Source: Nageia nagi
Taxonomy: Eukaryota > Pinophyta
Length of the DNA stretch: 64,000 nt
Assembly: GCA_050084985.1 (NCBI GenBank)
Contig: JBITNC010000001.1
Coordinates: 142,290,001-142,354,000 of the forward strand
Reading direction: 5' to 3'
A program made the translations under genes and the position numbers. Position 1 is the first letter of the stretch. The number at the start of each line of letters is the position of its first letter. The notes beneath the pieces were generated by a model. The model did not search any database and was not told the DNA's origin. It saw nothing but the letters and a program-made list of their open reading frames with translations. Positions 22,860 to 34,912 of the stretch are shown here, piece after piece.

Positions 22860-25745
22860 AAACTTACAAAACTAAGTTTTGGGAGTAGCTTGGTGAACAA
22901 ATCAATGGAGTTCAAGGTGGATGGACAATACTCTAGGTGTATGATGCCATCAAGAACCTTCTCCTTGATAAAATGGCATGGATTTCCACATGTTTTGTTT
23001 TTTATGGAACAAATGATTCTTAGCCAAAGAAATAGTTGACTAATTTTCTAAAAAAATTAAAGATGAGCCACCTTGCTCATACCTAATTTCTTTTAGAATA
23101 TGCCATGGCTAAATGGCTTCCTAGGCTACAATAGACATGGCATGATATATAGCTTCTATGGTGGAAAGAGAAATAATAGGTTGCTTCTTAGAATCCCAAG
23201 AGATACCACCTGAACCAATGCTAAATACATACATAGAGGTTGATTTTCTATCATCTCTATCACCCCCATAGTCAAAATCTAAGAATCTAGAGAGAACAAA
23301 TGAGGCAACTTAGAATACTTGAGAGTAAGATCCTTAGTCCTTGCAACATACCTCAAGATTTGCTCAACAACATTGAGGTGCTCAACATATGCTTTCTGCA
23401 TGAATCATGCTATCAATTCATTGCAAAGGTATATCTAGCTTGGATATAGTCAAATAAAAAAGACTACCAATTAATTGCTTGTAAGTTGTAGCATCAGCTA
23501 ACTGAGAGTTGAAGCTTAGAGAAATAGTGATTCTAAGAGAGATTGGGATCATAGAATATCTACACTCTTCCATTCCAAACTTTTGTAAGATGTTTGATAT
23601 ATACTTAGATTGACTAAGATAAGTACAATCCTTATATTGGTATACTTACATTCCAAGGTAGTAGTGTAAGAGACCAAGATCAATCATTTCAAATATTGCC
23701 TTAAGTTTGGATATGCACTCTTGAATGATTTTATCATTGTTCTCAGTAATCAAAATATCATCCACATAAAAAGAATTAAATACCACATCTTTTTCTTGAT
23801 TGAGCACATATAGATTAGAGTTAGAAAAATACTTGGAGAAACCAATGTTATAAAGTACCTAAAATTTTTCCTATACCAGGCTCTAGGTTCTTGCTTAAGT
23901 ATAAACAAAAACTTCTTTATCTTACACATAAAAAACTCTTTTCTTCCATAATGAACCCTTCTAGTTGATTCATGAAGATTTCCACATCTAAGTCACCATT
24001 GAGAAATGCACTCTTGACTTCATGTTGAAAAAATTTCCATCCTTGAGCTACAAAAAGAGCAAGGATAATTCTAATAGTAGGCATTTTTACCACAAAAGTA
24101 AAGGTTTCTTCATAATCTACACCATATTTTTAAGCAAAAACTTTGGCTACTAACCTTGCCTTGTATTTCTCAATATCTCCAACTGAATTGAATTTGAACT
24201 TGTAGATCCACTTACTACCAATCACATTCTTCTCATTGGAATAAGGAACTAAGTCCCAAGTTTTTTTTTTCATAAGCACCTTATACTCCACTTTCATGGC
24301 TTCCATCCAACACTCATGCTTTGAAGCTTATTTGAAGGATGAGGGCTCATGTTTGTTGTCAATCTTGGTAAATAAGGATTTGTTCAAGGTCATGCTCCTA
24401 GTTACCTTTTGTGTTAGAGAATTTTGTTCTTATGGTGACTTGTTTAGATCAAAATCTAACTAGCTAGGTTTAACTGAAGAGTCCTTTGGATCATAAACAT
24501 CTTCATTAGAAGTAGATTCTTCAAAAAAATTATTGAACTTTACATCCCTATAAATAAACATGTCTTTGTAGGATGGAGAGTAGAGCCTATAGCCTCTATG
24601 TTGACTATCATAACCCATAAAGATGCATTTTTTTATCTCTTTTCTAACTCCTTCCTTTTCTCTAAAATAATGTAAGAGAATGCTTCACAACCAAATACCC
24701 TAAGGTGATAAATGTTAGCTTTTATTCTTGACTATGCCTCAAAAGAGCTTTACCTTGAATGGCTTTTGTAGGATACCTATTCAAGGTGTAAATAGTAGTG
24801 CTCATAGATTCACCCCATAAGAAACTAGGAAGATTACCCAACATGCATCTAGCCATCTCCATAATTTCCTATTTTTTTTTATAACACCATTCTACTGAGG
24901 AGTGTAAGGAATTGTAAATTTCCTTTTGATTCATACTTAGCACAAAAGTCATTGAACTCATTGCTATTATATTTTTCTCCATTATTTGATCTTAACATCT
25001 TATTTTAAGGTTACTTTAATTCTTAATAAAGGTTTTAAAAACCTTAAAACTTTCAAAAGTTTGATCCTTGTGCTTAAGTAGATACCCAAAGGTCATCCTA
25101 CTAAGGTCATCAATGAAGGTCAAGATGTAAGATGCTCCTCCAAGCGACTTAGTCTAAAATGGATCCATCAAATCTAAATGTACAAGTTAAAGAGGTTGAG
25201 ATGCTTTTGTTACCTTATCTTTTTTAAACTTTTATCTATGCATCTTGCTAAAAATGTACTTCTCATATAGACAATCGAAGAAGAAATTGAAGCAAACCTT
25301 CCACAAGTTCTTGGTATTTCATGACTTGAATACTCTTGTGGTTAAGGTGCCCTAAATGATGGTGTTAAAGATTGCCTTTAGAACACACACTTGTAGCAAG
25401 ACACATCTTTGATGGAACTTGGTCCACAATGTAGAGATCATCTTTTATTGAACCTTTAAGCAACATGGTAAGTCCCTTCTTAATGCCCAGGATTGAGAGT
25501 CAAATTCTAAAAAGTACCCTTTTCTAGCAATTTGGATCATAGAGAGAAGGTTCATCCTAAGCTTAGGAACATAGAGAACATTTTTAAGAACCTTACCACG
25601 AATCAACACACTCCCAATTCCTTGGACTTCAAGGGTAGAGTTATCACCTATCATAACTACATTTTTTCTATACTTGTGAAAGTTTTTAAACTTTTCTTTT
25701 CAAAGTATAGGTGATTAGTGCAACTAGAATTAACAATCCAATCAA
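22860..25745 (-). pseudogene. Copia pol relic: protease, integrase, reverse transcriptase, RNase H
   Basis: Reading right to left, the protease active-site region lies at about 25690-25745, where the usual DSGA is decayed. The pre-integrase block is open at 25445-25654 (GDNSTLEVQGIGSVLI, then LKNVLYVPKLRMNLLS). The integrase core lies at about 24600-25300 in broken frames. Reverse transcriptase covers about 23450-24350, with the catalytic box FYVDDILI and YVDD at 23757-23768. RNase H (about 22870-23300) contains RKSTSMYVFSIGSGGISWDS and SKKQPIISLST. These domains copy element RNA and insert the cDNA. The order PR-INT-RT-RH identifies Ty1/copia rather than gypsy. Stops and frameshifts throughout make it inactive. 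Confidence 0.88.
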
Positions 25746-25799
25746 ATAAAAAATATGAGATATGAAGTAGAGCATCATAGCAAAACTAGCTTGAATAGT

Positions 25800-26760
25800 C
25801 TTCTTTCCTTTGAAGTTCTTTATATTACATTACCTTTATTCTTTTTCTCTCTTTTCTTTTTGTAGCAATCAACTTCTTTATGACCTTGAATGCACAATAG
25901 TTACAATTGCCATCAAACTTTTTTTCAAGATATAAATTATTTGCTTTGCTTTTTTTATCTCTTTGCTTGAAGTGGTTGTTGTTCCTACTACTATTGTTGT
26001 TGATTCTATTATTGCCATTTTTACCATTATTCATACTGCTATTGTGGCCATTGCTTCTTTTCTCAAACCTTTTGGAGGAAGAGGGATAAGATTTCTTTTG
26101 ATTGTTGAACTTCTTCTTGAAAGGAGTTTTGGTTGCTCCAAGAGCAAGGGTATTATCTTTAAAAGAAGAAATCAACACCTTTTTGTTAAGAGTTTTCTCA
26201 TATTTCAAAAGGAGCCTAGAAAGGTAATCAAGGGAGAAGACTTCCTCTTCATTATAAAGCCTTATTTTCATAACCATAATAAAGTTTTCAAACTTTGAAA
26301 AAAGACTTTGAAGAATGATGAAGACCATGAACTCATCATTGATCTAATTGCATCCACAATCAACAAGTTAGGTCCTTAGGTAAATGATTTTGTTCAAATA
26401 AATAGCCATATTTTTCATCTTCCCCTTGATGAGATTGAAGCAATTTTTGGGAATGGTAAACCTTTCTTGAAAACATTAAACCAAGGTATATTTGCTTAAG
26501 CTTATCCCAAGCTTCTTTTGCAAGGTTGAAGAGAAAATCATCAAGAGCACATCATCTAAAATCTATAAGAAGATCATGGAGGTTGCCAACTCATTCTTTA
26601 TGTTATAAGCCTCTAGTGCCTTCTCATTTATAAGAGGTACAAGGTTCTCATTCACTATTTACCAAAGCTTTCTTGTTTGTAATTCAGCTCTCATCCATGG
26701 TTCCCAAATCCCAAAGTTGGAACCATCAGAATGTGTTTGGGTAAAAGGAATTCTCTTATT
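25800..26760 (-). pseudogene. Copia gag relic
   Basis: The minus frame at 25825-26328 is open for 167 codons. It shows the downstream half of a copia gag: a stretch of the UBN2-type nucleocapsid fold, then an asparagine/serine/lysine-rich linker. A zinc knuckle starts CNYCAF at about 25890-25910, but the expected following His and Cys are lost or shifted. Upstream (26330-26760) the frame is broken, with pieces such as FGIWEPWM near the gag start. Gag forms the virus-like particle that packages the RNA. It lies just ahead of the protease region, as expected. Confidence 0.75.
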
Positions 26761-26769
26761 TGCTACATA

Positions 26770-29384
26770 AGAATGTGAAACATAATAACCATGTGTTTTA
26801 AACAACATTAAATGTTAAGTTTTAACCAAATAAATAGTACATGTTAAATTTAACACTAGAGTCATGCTTGATTTGATTCACAAGTGCAAATGTTTTAAAA
26901 ATAATAATCTATGTACCCAACTACTTTTATCATCACCAAGAAGTATAGATGTAGAGTGAATTGTTGAGGTTTATTTTCTTATCTAAAATTAGGCCTTCAC
27001 CTAGATTACCACCCAAGAGGAGCCTAGGCACTAACAATCCTCAACTAGTTTGCCTTGGTCAGTATTATACTCTCACAAGAAGTATCTACTATTTTCCAAG
27101 GTTACATCATATATTGGATCAACCAAATTATTAATCTTGATTAGGTTTCAAGTTATCCTCCTAGGTTATTAGGATAATCCCTGAATGGACATATGGACAT
27201 GTGGTATCACTACACACATACCTTTTCTACCTACTTGGAGTTATAAATTTTTCACCATTTGGATCATTAGACTTAAAGGCTTCAATCCACTTGTCCTCAC
27301 CTCATGGCTCCCTAAATAAGTCATGTTGCAAAATTTAATGTGTGGATGTGTTCATTTTGGAGGTTGCTCATATCAATGTTTGCATTTTTGTTTGCATAAG
27401 CAAATAAAGCAAAATGCGAAACATAAAGTAAAAGAGCATAACATCCATTCAAGATTTGAAACTTAAATGTCCAATGGGTTTTTTTTTACCAACCCCTAAA
27501 GGATATCTTTACATCATTCCTATTTTTCCACAAGTCCATTTTGCATAAGGAAGTAAAAAATTGGGAGTTATCAAAGATTCTTAAAAATGCATTATTCTCA
27601 TATCTTAAAAAAATTTAAGTAATAAGCATGATCATTATATTAATTTAAAAAAAATTAAGTAAGAAACATGCATCATTTACACAAGTATAAAAGTCTCTAA
27701 GTGATAAATATGTACTCTAAGCATAAAGGATCTAAATATTTAAGTAAAGAGATTCATAAATATTACCCCCTTTTTACTTAAAAAGAAGATCCCTTCAATG
27801 AATGCTTAGTATAGTAAAAAAATTGCAAATAAACAAATTTATCACTTAAAAAAATGTCAAGTTTATACTTTTAAAAAAAATTGTATTCCTATCAATGCAA
27901 AAATTTCTCCATTTTTGCTTAAAATATATCTAAAAAAAAATTAGTTCAAGTAATAATACTTTTAGATATATGGTATTAAGGCTTAGTTTTTACCCTTCAT
28001 TAAAAAAGAAACTCATCATAGTTAATGAGTTCAACCTAGAGTAAAGAAAATGATGGTTAAGGAAATTAAATACTTAACTAAGGGCAAGTGCTTAAAACAA
28101 GTTAAAGTACCATCATTTAACCTATCTACAAATCTTGCAAGGAATTATATGAAGGGAGGAAATCCTCATGCCACTTTATGCAATTAATTTTATAGGTGAG
28201 AGAAGATGGGTTTTTTTGAAAAATAATGTCAAGTAAGTAAGCAAAGTAATTTAATTACTTATTATACACATAAAATAATAATTAAAAAGAAGCAATTTAA
28301 TGGCAACAAGGGATAAAGATGGTCATTTGATAAGGAGGAGGTGGTATGGTGGCATAAGGGACCTAAGAATAGATGAGAAGGAAGGACATATGCATGAGGG
28401 GGAAAGGAGCAATAGGTTGTAGTAGTCAAAGGCTGATCACAATGGGTCAACAACTCAGCCTATCAAGGATATTCAATAGGTCATGCACTTTTATAGTAGG
28501 GAGAACTAAGGGGGTATAATAACCAACAAAGGAAAGTGTGGAGTGGTAATTCAAAGTGTGAAAAGGTTGAGGAGAGAGACCATGCATGGAAAAAAGAGTT
28601 GCAAGCTAAGGAGAAGGGCCACATGCAGAAAAGAGTCATGAGCTAAGGATAAGGAGCCCCACATGTAGGCCAACTAGATAAACTCATAAGGCATGATTTG
28701 AGAGAATAACAAATTACTAGGGCCTTCGCTCATAAGATGTTTATGAGCAACATTCAAGGTTGCATAAGTTAGATGAGAGTTGAGAGGGAAGATGATCGGT
28801 ATACAGAGTGTGCAAGGGGTACACGCAATGCTATAGGGGGGTTCCTTGGTTGGAAAGAGCTTCCTTGTTCAAAAACAATTTTACAGAGTGTTGTATAGAT
28901 TAAAAAAATTGTTACATTTCTATTTTGAAATAAAATATGACTCCTTTTTTTATGCTAAAAAAAAAACTTCCTATATTGCTTTTAAAATACTTTTTTTTTT
29001 AAAATAGCTTTTGATTCACAAAAAGTAATTTATAAAATATTACACTTTGTATACTAACCTCTTTGTAATATTACACAAATTTTGTAATAATTTTTTTTGA
29101 AAAGAAAAAAAAATTGTAGCAATTTAAAAGGTTGCAAGTAACATAGGAGGTTAGTATATAAAAAAATTGCATTTTTGTTAACTATATTTTGCTTAAAAAA
29201 TAAGCTCACATATCTCACAAAATATGTTAGTATTTAATACAATAATCCATAAGATAACCAAAGGAGAAGGAAATCTATACATTTTCTTAGATTTACCTCA
29301 ATAATGAATTGTAGGAAGTGGAATGAAGGAGACCAAAATGTTGAAGAAGAGTCACCAAAACAAGGATGTGAAGAGGAGCCTCCA
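26770..29384 (-). other. Long copia leader between primer-binding site and gag
   Basis: About 2.6 kb lies between the primer-binding site and the first gag-like sequence. I see no coding frame worth naming. There are T/A homopolymer-rich stretches around 27900-27960 and 28900-29170. No nested insertion boundaries could be located. Confidence 0.5.
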
Positions 29385-29403
29385 AGGTGCTCTGATACTA
29401 ATT
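29385..29403 (-). other. Copia primer-binding site
   Basis: Minus strand AATTAGTATCAGAGCACC abuts the 5' LTR and matches the core TATCAGAGC used with initiator-Met tRNA by many plant retrotransposons. Confidence 0.75.
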
Positions 29404-29898
29404 TGAAGGAACTAACACTAACAATATAATTCCTAAACAACCAAGATCTCTTGAAAGCTCACAAACACATCTAAATAACTCATAAAGCAATGTCAAAACA
29501 TAACACAAGATGTAAGTGGTTCTTCAACTAGGAGTACATCCACTAACTAGATCTTACTTCATTCACCAATGTGAACTCTTACAATCCTCCTAAACTTTTC
29601 TCTTAAACAATATCATATAGCATAACTTTACTCCAAAAAATTTGTATGATCACTAAGAGGGAGCCTTCTATTTATAGGCCAAAATCCCTCTTTGGATCAC
29701 CCTTTTACCTAGAGTACAAAAGCATGACATGCACATCCTTTTACCCAAGAGACATGCTCATGACATGAAGTGTAGGACAAGTTATATTATCATATTCACT
29801 TAAATACTTAAGTTATCAAATGATACTCTTAAGTATTAGTGAACTTACATAGAATATTATTACATAACCTTTACAATAATACATTATACATTCCAACA
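29404..29898 (-). repeat. Copia 5' LTR (right in the window)
   Basis: 495 bp with the same ends as its partner, followed by the target duplication AGTGA at 29899-29903. Confidence 0.92.
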
Positions 29899-30114
29899 AG
29901 TGAGTGTCATGATAGAAATATATGAAAAATGTATAAGCATACACAAGCCTTGAGAACTATTTGATAATATCCATGATATAAAACATAGTCTCATGGTTTG
30001 TAATTATTTCAAGATACACATAAATTCTACAAAAAAATAAAAAATTACAATTTATGGACATATATTAGAATACAAAAGAATAATACAAGGTCATGGACTA
30101 AGAGATAATACCTT

Positions 30115-30215
30115 CTTGAACCTCATCTCACTTCCTTGCATCTCACCTTGTCTCACCTCCTCTCATCTCGCCTCATCTTGTATCCTCTTGTCTTTCCTTG
30201 TCTCATACTATTTTG
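30115..30215. repeat. CT-rich low-complexity repeat
   Basis: Repeated words of the form (c/t)ctcatctc(a/g)cct and ccttgtctca alternate for about 100 bp on the plus strand. Confidence 0.65.
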
Positions 30216-30439
30216 TATTCCCTTGTAAAATAACCCTTTCTATCCTCTAACCCCTCAATTGATAAATTCAAAAATGCAAAATGCCAAGAACATTCCAACT
30301 ACCTCTCCAAAACCACCTCAAATCATATGCCTTCAAAGCCCATATTTGGTCTAGTGATACCAATATAATAAATAATTCAAAATGATAAAATATTGAATTC
30401 TTATTGGGAATTTATTTTGATATATGCATATGCTTTAGT

Positions 30440-30620
30440 TATATGTGATTAAGTTTATTTGTATATGTACAAGGTTTATTTATATACACATATTATTTAT
30501 TCATATACACACACATTTACATATATATATTATTTTTGTAATATTTCATATAAATGGGCTTTATATACATACAAGGTTTATTTATATATGCATAAGGTTT
30601 ATACATATACATACAATCTT
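30440..30620. repeat. TATA/CATA-rich simple repeat region
   Basis: Loose repeats of 'acaaggtttatttatata', 'atacacata' and 'tatatat'. Short overlapping open frames here are products of the repeat and not genes. Confidence 0.5.
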
Positions 30621-31524
30621 TGCATGACAAAATTTGAATTTGTATTTAATAAAAAGGAAGAAGAGAATTGGATTTTGAATTTGAATTTGAATTTTGATTA
30701 TAGTATTTATGGGGAAAAAATGCATGATGGAGATAGTTTCTATAGAATGCAATGATCACATGATATGCAAGAATTAGATTTGCTGAGAAGAACCTAAGGC
30801 TTTGAGTAATGAAATTATAGGATTAAATCCATACTTTGTAACCTCTTCCAACATTCTTTCATAATGTGCCACCATGGGAGTTCTAAAACAAGGTATTGAA
30901 ATCCATCCAAGCATAGTGATAATGGTTTTCCATTGAATGTTATAGTTGTGATTGGCCCTAATAACTATGTATGTAAAATGTAGAAGAATATACCTAAGAA
31001 TTGTTTGAGAAGATGCATAGTGTACATATAGTTTCATGGAATGTAATAATTGTAAAATATGTAGGAAATGGATTTCCTAAGGACTTGGGACTTTTAAGAA
31101 AAAGCAACTACCAGTAAAATTGCCAAACTTTGTAACCTTTGCTAACATTCTTCCATCATGTATCACCATGTTAAACCTTTAGGAAATTTATGAAGAGTTA
31201 GAGAGATTGTCTCAGGAGATCAATAGGATATGTTTCAGATACAAGATTTGTTCTATTAGATATTAAGGAGGAAGAGAAAGAACAAATTCTTTACCACCAT
31301 AGTGAGAAACTAGTAATTTCTTTTAGATTTTAAGCACATACTCTAGCACAACCATTTGAGTTGTAAAGAAACTTCATGTATGTGGTAAATACCACTTTGT
31401 AACAAATTTTTTCCCTAAATTTTTTGAATTAGAAATTGTTGTAAGGTATGCTAACCATTTTCATGACTTCAAGGATGAAAAATGTTCATGTGATACTACT
31501 GGTGATTGACTAAAGGATGTTTGT

Positions 31525-32395
31525 TGTGAAAATAAAATGAATCTTTTTATATCAAATTATTTACTTTAGATAATTCTTAACTACCATGATCCTATAGTTG
31601 TGTTACAAGTAGGTAAGAATTTGATAGTTGTGTTGCATAATTAGAGCATAACTCTTGGGATTTCATCTCAACCTATTATTAGATTGTAGAATTCTTCAAA
31701 TGTTGAAGAGTTATTTTGAGTCTTGGGTTTTTGTAAGACATAATACAAATAATTATTAATGTTAAATTACCAAGGATCATTTTAAGAGCCCTTTTTCAAA
31801 ACTAACTTGGCAAAATTTAAGGTGAATCAAATTCATAGGTAAGGCAATTTTTAAAAAATTATAAAAATTACAAAGATGAATTTGAAGCAAAAAAATAATT
31901 ATATAGATTTTTTTGTGAATTAAAAGAGTTTCATTACAATATATTACTAGGTGGAACTATTTTCTAATACAAAAAAATAGACTACTATCAGGTGACAAAA
32001 GTCTGCTACCAGGATGTAAATTTAGCTGTAAAAGACCAATAAAATGGACTCTAATTATAAATGTAATAAATGGAAGAAAACTAAAAAATGAGTTAGATTA
32101 TGCCAAAATTGGCATGCACATCCCTCTTAATAATAAAATACCTTAATTTAAAATATCAAACTCAACTTAATGTATAACAAAAGATATTAAAGTTCTAACA
32201 TACAAAAAGGCCTAAAAAATTTGAGAATATAAAGCAAAGGCTAATTTGGGGATGCTATATGGAGGAGTTAGGTCCTGAAAAATATGATTTTTGGAGATTT
32301 TGGAGTAATATGGTTAAATAAAATAAAATCATGCACATAAAGCACATTTTAAATTTCAAGGCAAATGAACATCATGTCAAAAGTTATGGCTCTGA
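31525..32395. other. No recognisable gene
   Basis: AT-rich sequence following the DYW relic. No frame or repeat could be identified with confidence. Confidence 0.4.
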
Positions 32396-32399
32396 CAAG

Positions 32400-32850
32400 G
32401 TGCATCATACCTAGGGTAGCAGGAAGTATGCTACCAGTGATAGTAGGAAGTATGCTACCAAGTGTAGAAGTAGGTAGTAGAATGCCACTATGTGGTAGCA
32501 AGTACTTAGTAGTAGTAGGAACTATGGTACTAAGGAGTAGCAAGAAGTATGCTACCAGGTAGTAGTAGTAGGTAGTAGGATGCCACCATGCAGTACTAGT
32601 ATGTCATTGTGTGGTAGCAGGATACCACGTGTGGTACTAGGATGCCATCATGCAGTAGTAAGATACCACTATGCAGTATTAAGATGCTATTGCATGATAG
32701 CAAGGTTACCATCAAAATGGTAGAAGTTTTCTTCCATGAGGTAGTAGCTTGCTACATTCAAGGTAGAATGTGACCATTTTAAGGTAGAATACCATCGTTT
32801 GAAGATAACATGCTATGTTCAAGGTAGACTACTACTATCTTTAATCAAAA
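32400..32850. repeat. Minisatellite of GGTAGCA / TGCTACC words
   Basis: The phrases gtagcaggaagtatgctaccag, ggtagtagga(a/t)(g)tgcca and tgcagtagtaagataccac recur over 450 bp with variable spacing. Because tgctacc and ggtagca are reverse complements, many units can fold back on themselves. Earlier stray copies of the word (gctaccaggatg) lie near 32008-32018. Confidence 0.7.
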
Positions 32851-32854
32851 TAGT

Positions 32855-33950
32855 ATTTATATGGGGAAATTTAATTAAAGTATATATAATAATTTGTAAT
32901 TTCAAGGTGAAGTTGGCTATTTATTATTTCAAAATATTAGCGATTTAATAAAAATTTAAATTTAAATTTAAATTTGACTTGGCAACTTGAGTTGAAAAAA
33001 ATAATAAATTTTTTTTGTCAACATGAGTATTATTCTAACCTAAAAAATTCATCATTTTCCATTTTTAGAATTTTTAAAATTTATTTATTAGTGAATATTC
33101 ATAGCTAAAATGATCCTTGTAAATTACACAATCTATTGATTGGAATTTCATTAAAAACATTTTAAACTTGTAAGCTTAGTTCTTTTTTTTTAAATAATTG
33201 GTGATCCTTTTGCTACCATCCTTTCTATCTCCTCTATTGTATCATGTATATGATTAGTTTAATCAAGGATATGGAAGGGACCATGCTAGATTTTATATAT
33301 AACATTGCTTTATGATTTACATATTTTAGAGTTTTTCATATTTTAGGATAAAAGTTCATGTATTCAATGATAAACAATCGTTGATCAATCTTGGATATAG
33401 ATTCTAATTTTTTGTATAGATTTAGTTTCTAATGGTTTATTTTTGAAATCTTCCAAGTTATCAAAATGTCGCTTTTGATTTTTAATTTTTATTCAGGGTC
33501 TCTTTCATGAATTTGGTACTAATTTGTAAAGAAAAATCTTTTTTCCAAGATTTTTGTATATTTGCATGCTAATACTATGATGCAACTCACTTATGCAGTT
33601 GAAAAATAATTATAGAATATTCATGCTTTTCTAAAATTAGACTTATTTTGGAATTTTTTAGTTATAAGTTTTCAATGTAGTTCTCTGGAATGTGTACAAG
33701 AGTTTTTGTTTAAGTTTTTTTGTGAATCTATATATTATACATATATTCTTATTAAATTTCTACCTTTTATGTAAGATATGGTAGAAGCATCCAATTCAAA
33801 AACTTAATTAAAAAATGAAGCTATTGAAAAACTACTTCAAAAATATGCTTTCAAGGATTATTCTCTTCAAATAATATAAAACTTGTGCTAAAAAATTGTA
33901 AGGAATTTGCAATGACACTCTTTTTTTTAGTAATAACTAATATCTAACTT
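32855..33950. other. No recognisable gene
   Basis: AT-rich DNA. A short open frame from ATG 33779 with EAIEKLLQKYAFKDYSLQ was seen, but it has no recognisable family and stops soon after. Confidence 0.4.
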
Positions 33951-33954
33951 GTAA

Positions 33955-34198
33955 TGACATCTAGAGATACATCCACAAGAATGCACTTTTTTGAGGTATA
34001 TCCATAGGAATATACTTTTCTAGAGTATGTTCATACAAATGCACTTTTTTGGAGCTACATTCACAAGAATGCACTTTTTTGGAGCCACATCCATAGGAAT
34101 GCACTTTTTTGTAGCTACATTCATAAGAATGCACTTTTTTGGAGTTATGTCCATAGGAATGCACTTTTTTGAAGCTGCATTCATATGAATGTAGCTTC
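33955..34198 (-). repeat. 30-bp minisatellite ending in a near-perfect palindrome
   Basis: About eight units of 30 bp share the pattern gcacttttttgga gc(t/c)acat(t/c)ca(c/t)a(a/g)gaat. On the minus strand the 30-bp period is in frame and gives a decapeptide repeat of the type HSYGCGSKKV. The array finishes at 34171-34198 in a 28-bp palindrome (gaagctgcattcat / atgaatgtagcttc, one mismatch). Confidence 0.85.
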
Positions 34199-34484
34199 AG
34201 AAGGAGCTAGCTATAACTCAAACAAATTTATGAATTTGGAGCTAAAATCACTTCAAGGTGTAATACTTCATGAAAATGCATTTCTTGTCACATAAAAACA
34301 CAAGAGTATTATTCTTAAAAGCATAAAAAAAATAAGAAAGTCAAAATTAGAACAAACACATATTTTATTACCAATCTAAGTAATTAATAAGTCTTAAAAA
34401 TAATTATGAAGTTTAATGGCCTCTAAAATACACGAAATACACTTAAAAAATTAGACAAATTTGAGAACATTTTGTGTCTCATCA

Positions 34485-34893
34485 TATTAGGATTCCACAT
34501 CCTAACATTTTAGTGTTAGTATTAGTATTTTCTTAAACTATCAACCTATATTGTAAACCATAATATTGTGATTGTAAGGGTGGGGTCCAATTTTTCATTA
34601 CTATTAGGGTTAGGGTTAGTTTAATATAAATAGATAGAAGTGTGTGGAGAAATACATCTTGAACATTATTTTTCACCTTTGGAGTTGTAAAGAGGTAGCC
34701 CCTTCGAAGCGGCCTATGATTTGTTACTATTTCAGTAAAATCTTATACTTATCTACTTATTGATGCTATTTTTATTCTATTTACCAATGCATGCTTTGTT
34801 ATTTCCAATAGATAGTTGTCATTTTCCTATTTCAAATCAATATTTGTTTCATTTTTGTAATATTTCCCTTTTCATATTTGTAGCATCATAACA
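34485..34893 (+). repeat. Gypsy 5' LTR
   Basis: 409 bp ending CATAACA. It contains a TATA box TATAAATAG (34625-34633) just after a TTAGGGTTAGGGTTAG stretch. The first dinucleotide is TA instead of TG, probably a point mutation. Confidence 0.92.
34608..34633 (+). promoter_or_regulatory. LTR promoter: telomere-like motif plus TATA box
   Basis: TTAGGGTTAGGGTTAG lies directly upstream of TATAAATAG. The same arrangement is kept in the 3' LTR (40222-40250). A TATA box in the LTR is expected for the U3 promoter. The telomere-like motif resembles plant telo-box promoter elements; a function here is inferred. Confidence 0.55.
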
Positions 34894-34912
34894 TCTAGTA
34901 TCAAAGCTCTTT
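34894..34912 (+). other. Gypsy primer-binding site
   Basis: TCTAGTATCAAAGCTCTTT abuts the 5' LTR and is a diverged form of the TGGTATCAGAGC core complementary to initiator-Met tRNA. Confidence 0.65.

Larger units (their letters stand above)
21605..29898 (-). mobile_element. Ty1/copia LTR retrotransposon, complete ends, dead coding region
   Basis: Paired LTRs of about 494 bp (21605-22098 and 29404-29898) begin TGAAGG and end CCAACA. They are flanked by a perfect 5-bp target duplication AGTGA at 21600-21604 and 29899-29903. On the minus strand the primer-binding site TTAGTATCAGAGCACC (29388-29403) follows the 5' LTR and resembles the initiator-Met tRNA type. A polypurine tract AAAGGGGAG (22099-22107) precedes the 3' LTR. 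Gag, protease, integrase, reverse transcriptase and RNase H lie in the copia order on the minus strand, with many stops. By eye roughly one base in ten differs between the LTRs, so the insertion is old. It landed in a PPR-DYW gene or gene relic. Confidence 0.93.
29904..31520 (+). pseudogene. PPR-DYW gene relic, 3' part with DYW deaminase domain
   Basis: After the copia insertion the plus strand resumes with a PPR-like unit (29904-30010, including ELFDNIHDIKHS in a broken frame). At 30830-30930 it reads GVLKQGIEIHPSIVIMVF, and at 31000-31130 another unit follows (VSWNVIIV-like, then FVTFANILPSCITM). The E+/DYW part is at about 31175-31510. It includes [40 protein letters not shown] at 31298-31312 (the HxE zinc and catalytic motif of the DYW deaminase), VRYANHFHDFKDEKCSCD and a stop where the terminal D-Y-W should be. 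Frameshifts occur between units and an AT/CT-rich insertion (about 30060-30680) splits it again. The family call is strong, and it is a dead copy. Confidence 0.85.

Noticed and set aside
25907-26298. Plus-strand frames of 60 and 111 codons with leucine/valine runs
   Set aside because: They lie opposite the asparagine- and lysine-rich gag on the minus strand, whose codons read as hydrophobic runs in antisense.
30445-30755. Plus-strand frames of 60 and 98 codons
   Set aside because: Products of the CATA/TATA simple repeat followed by sequence that belongs to the PPR relic in another frame.
32349-32562. Two overlapping frames in the GGTAGCA minisatellite
   Set aside because: They arise from the repeat words themselves and have no neighbouring coding context.
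33779-33850. Short frame from ATG 33779 containing EAIEKLLQKYAFKDYSLQ
   Set aside because: Stops lie within it and soon after. It has no recognised family and no splice support beyond weak AG/GT matches.
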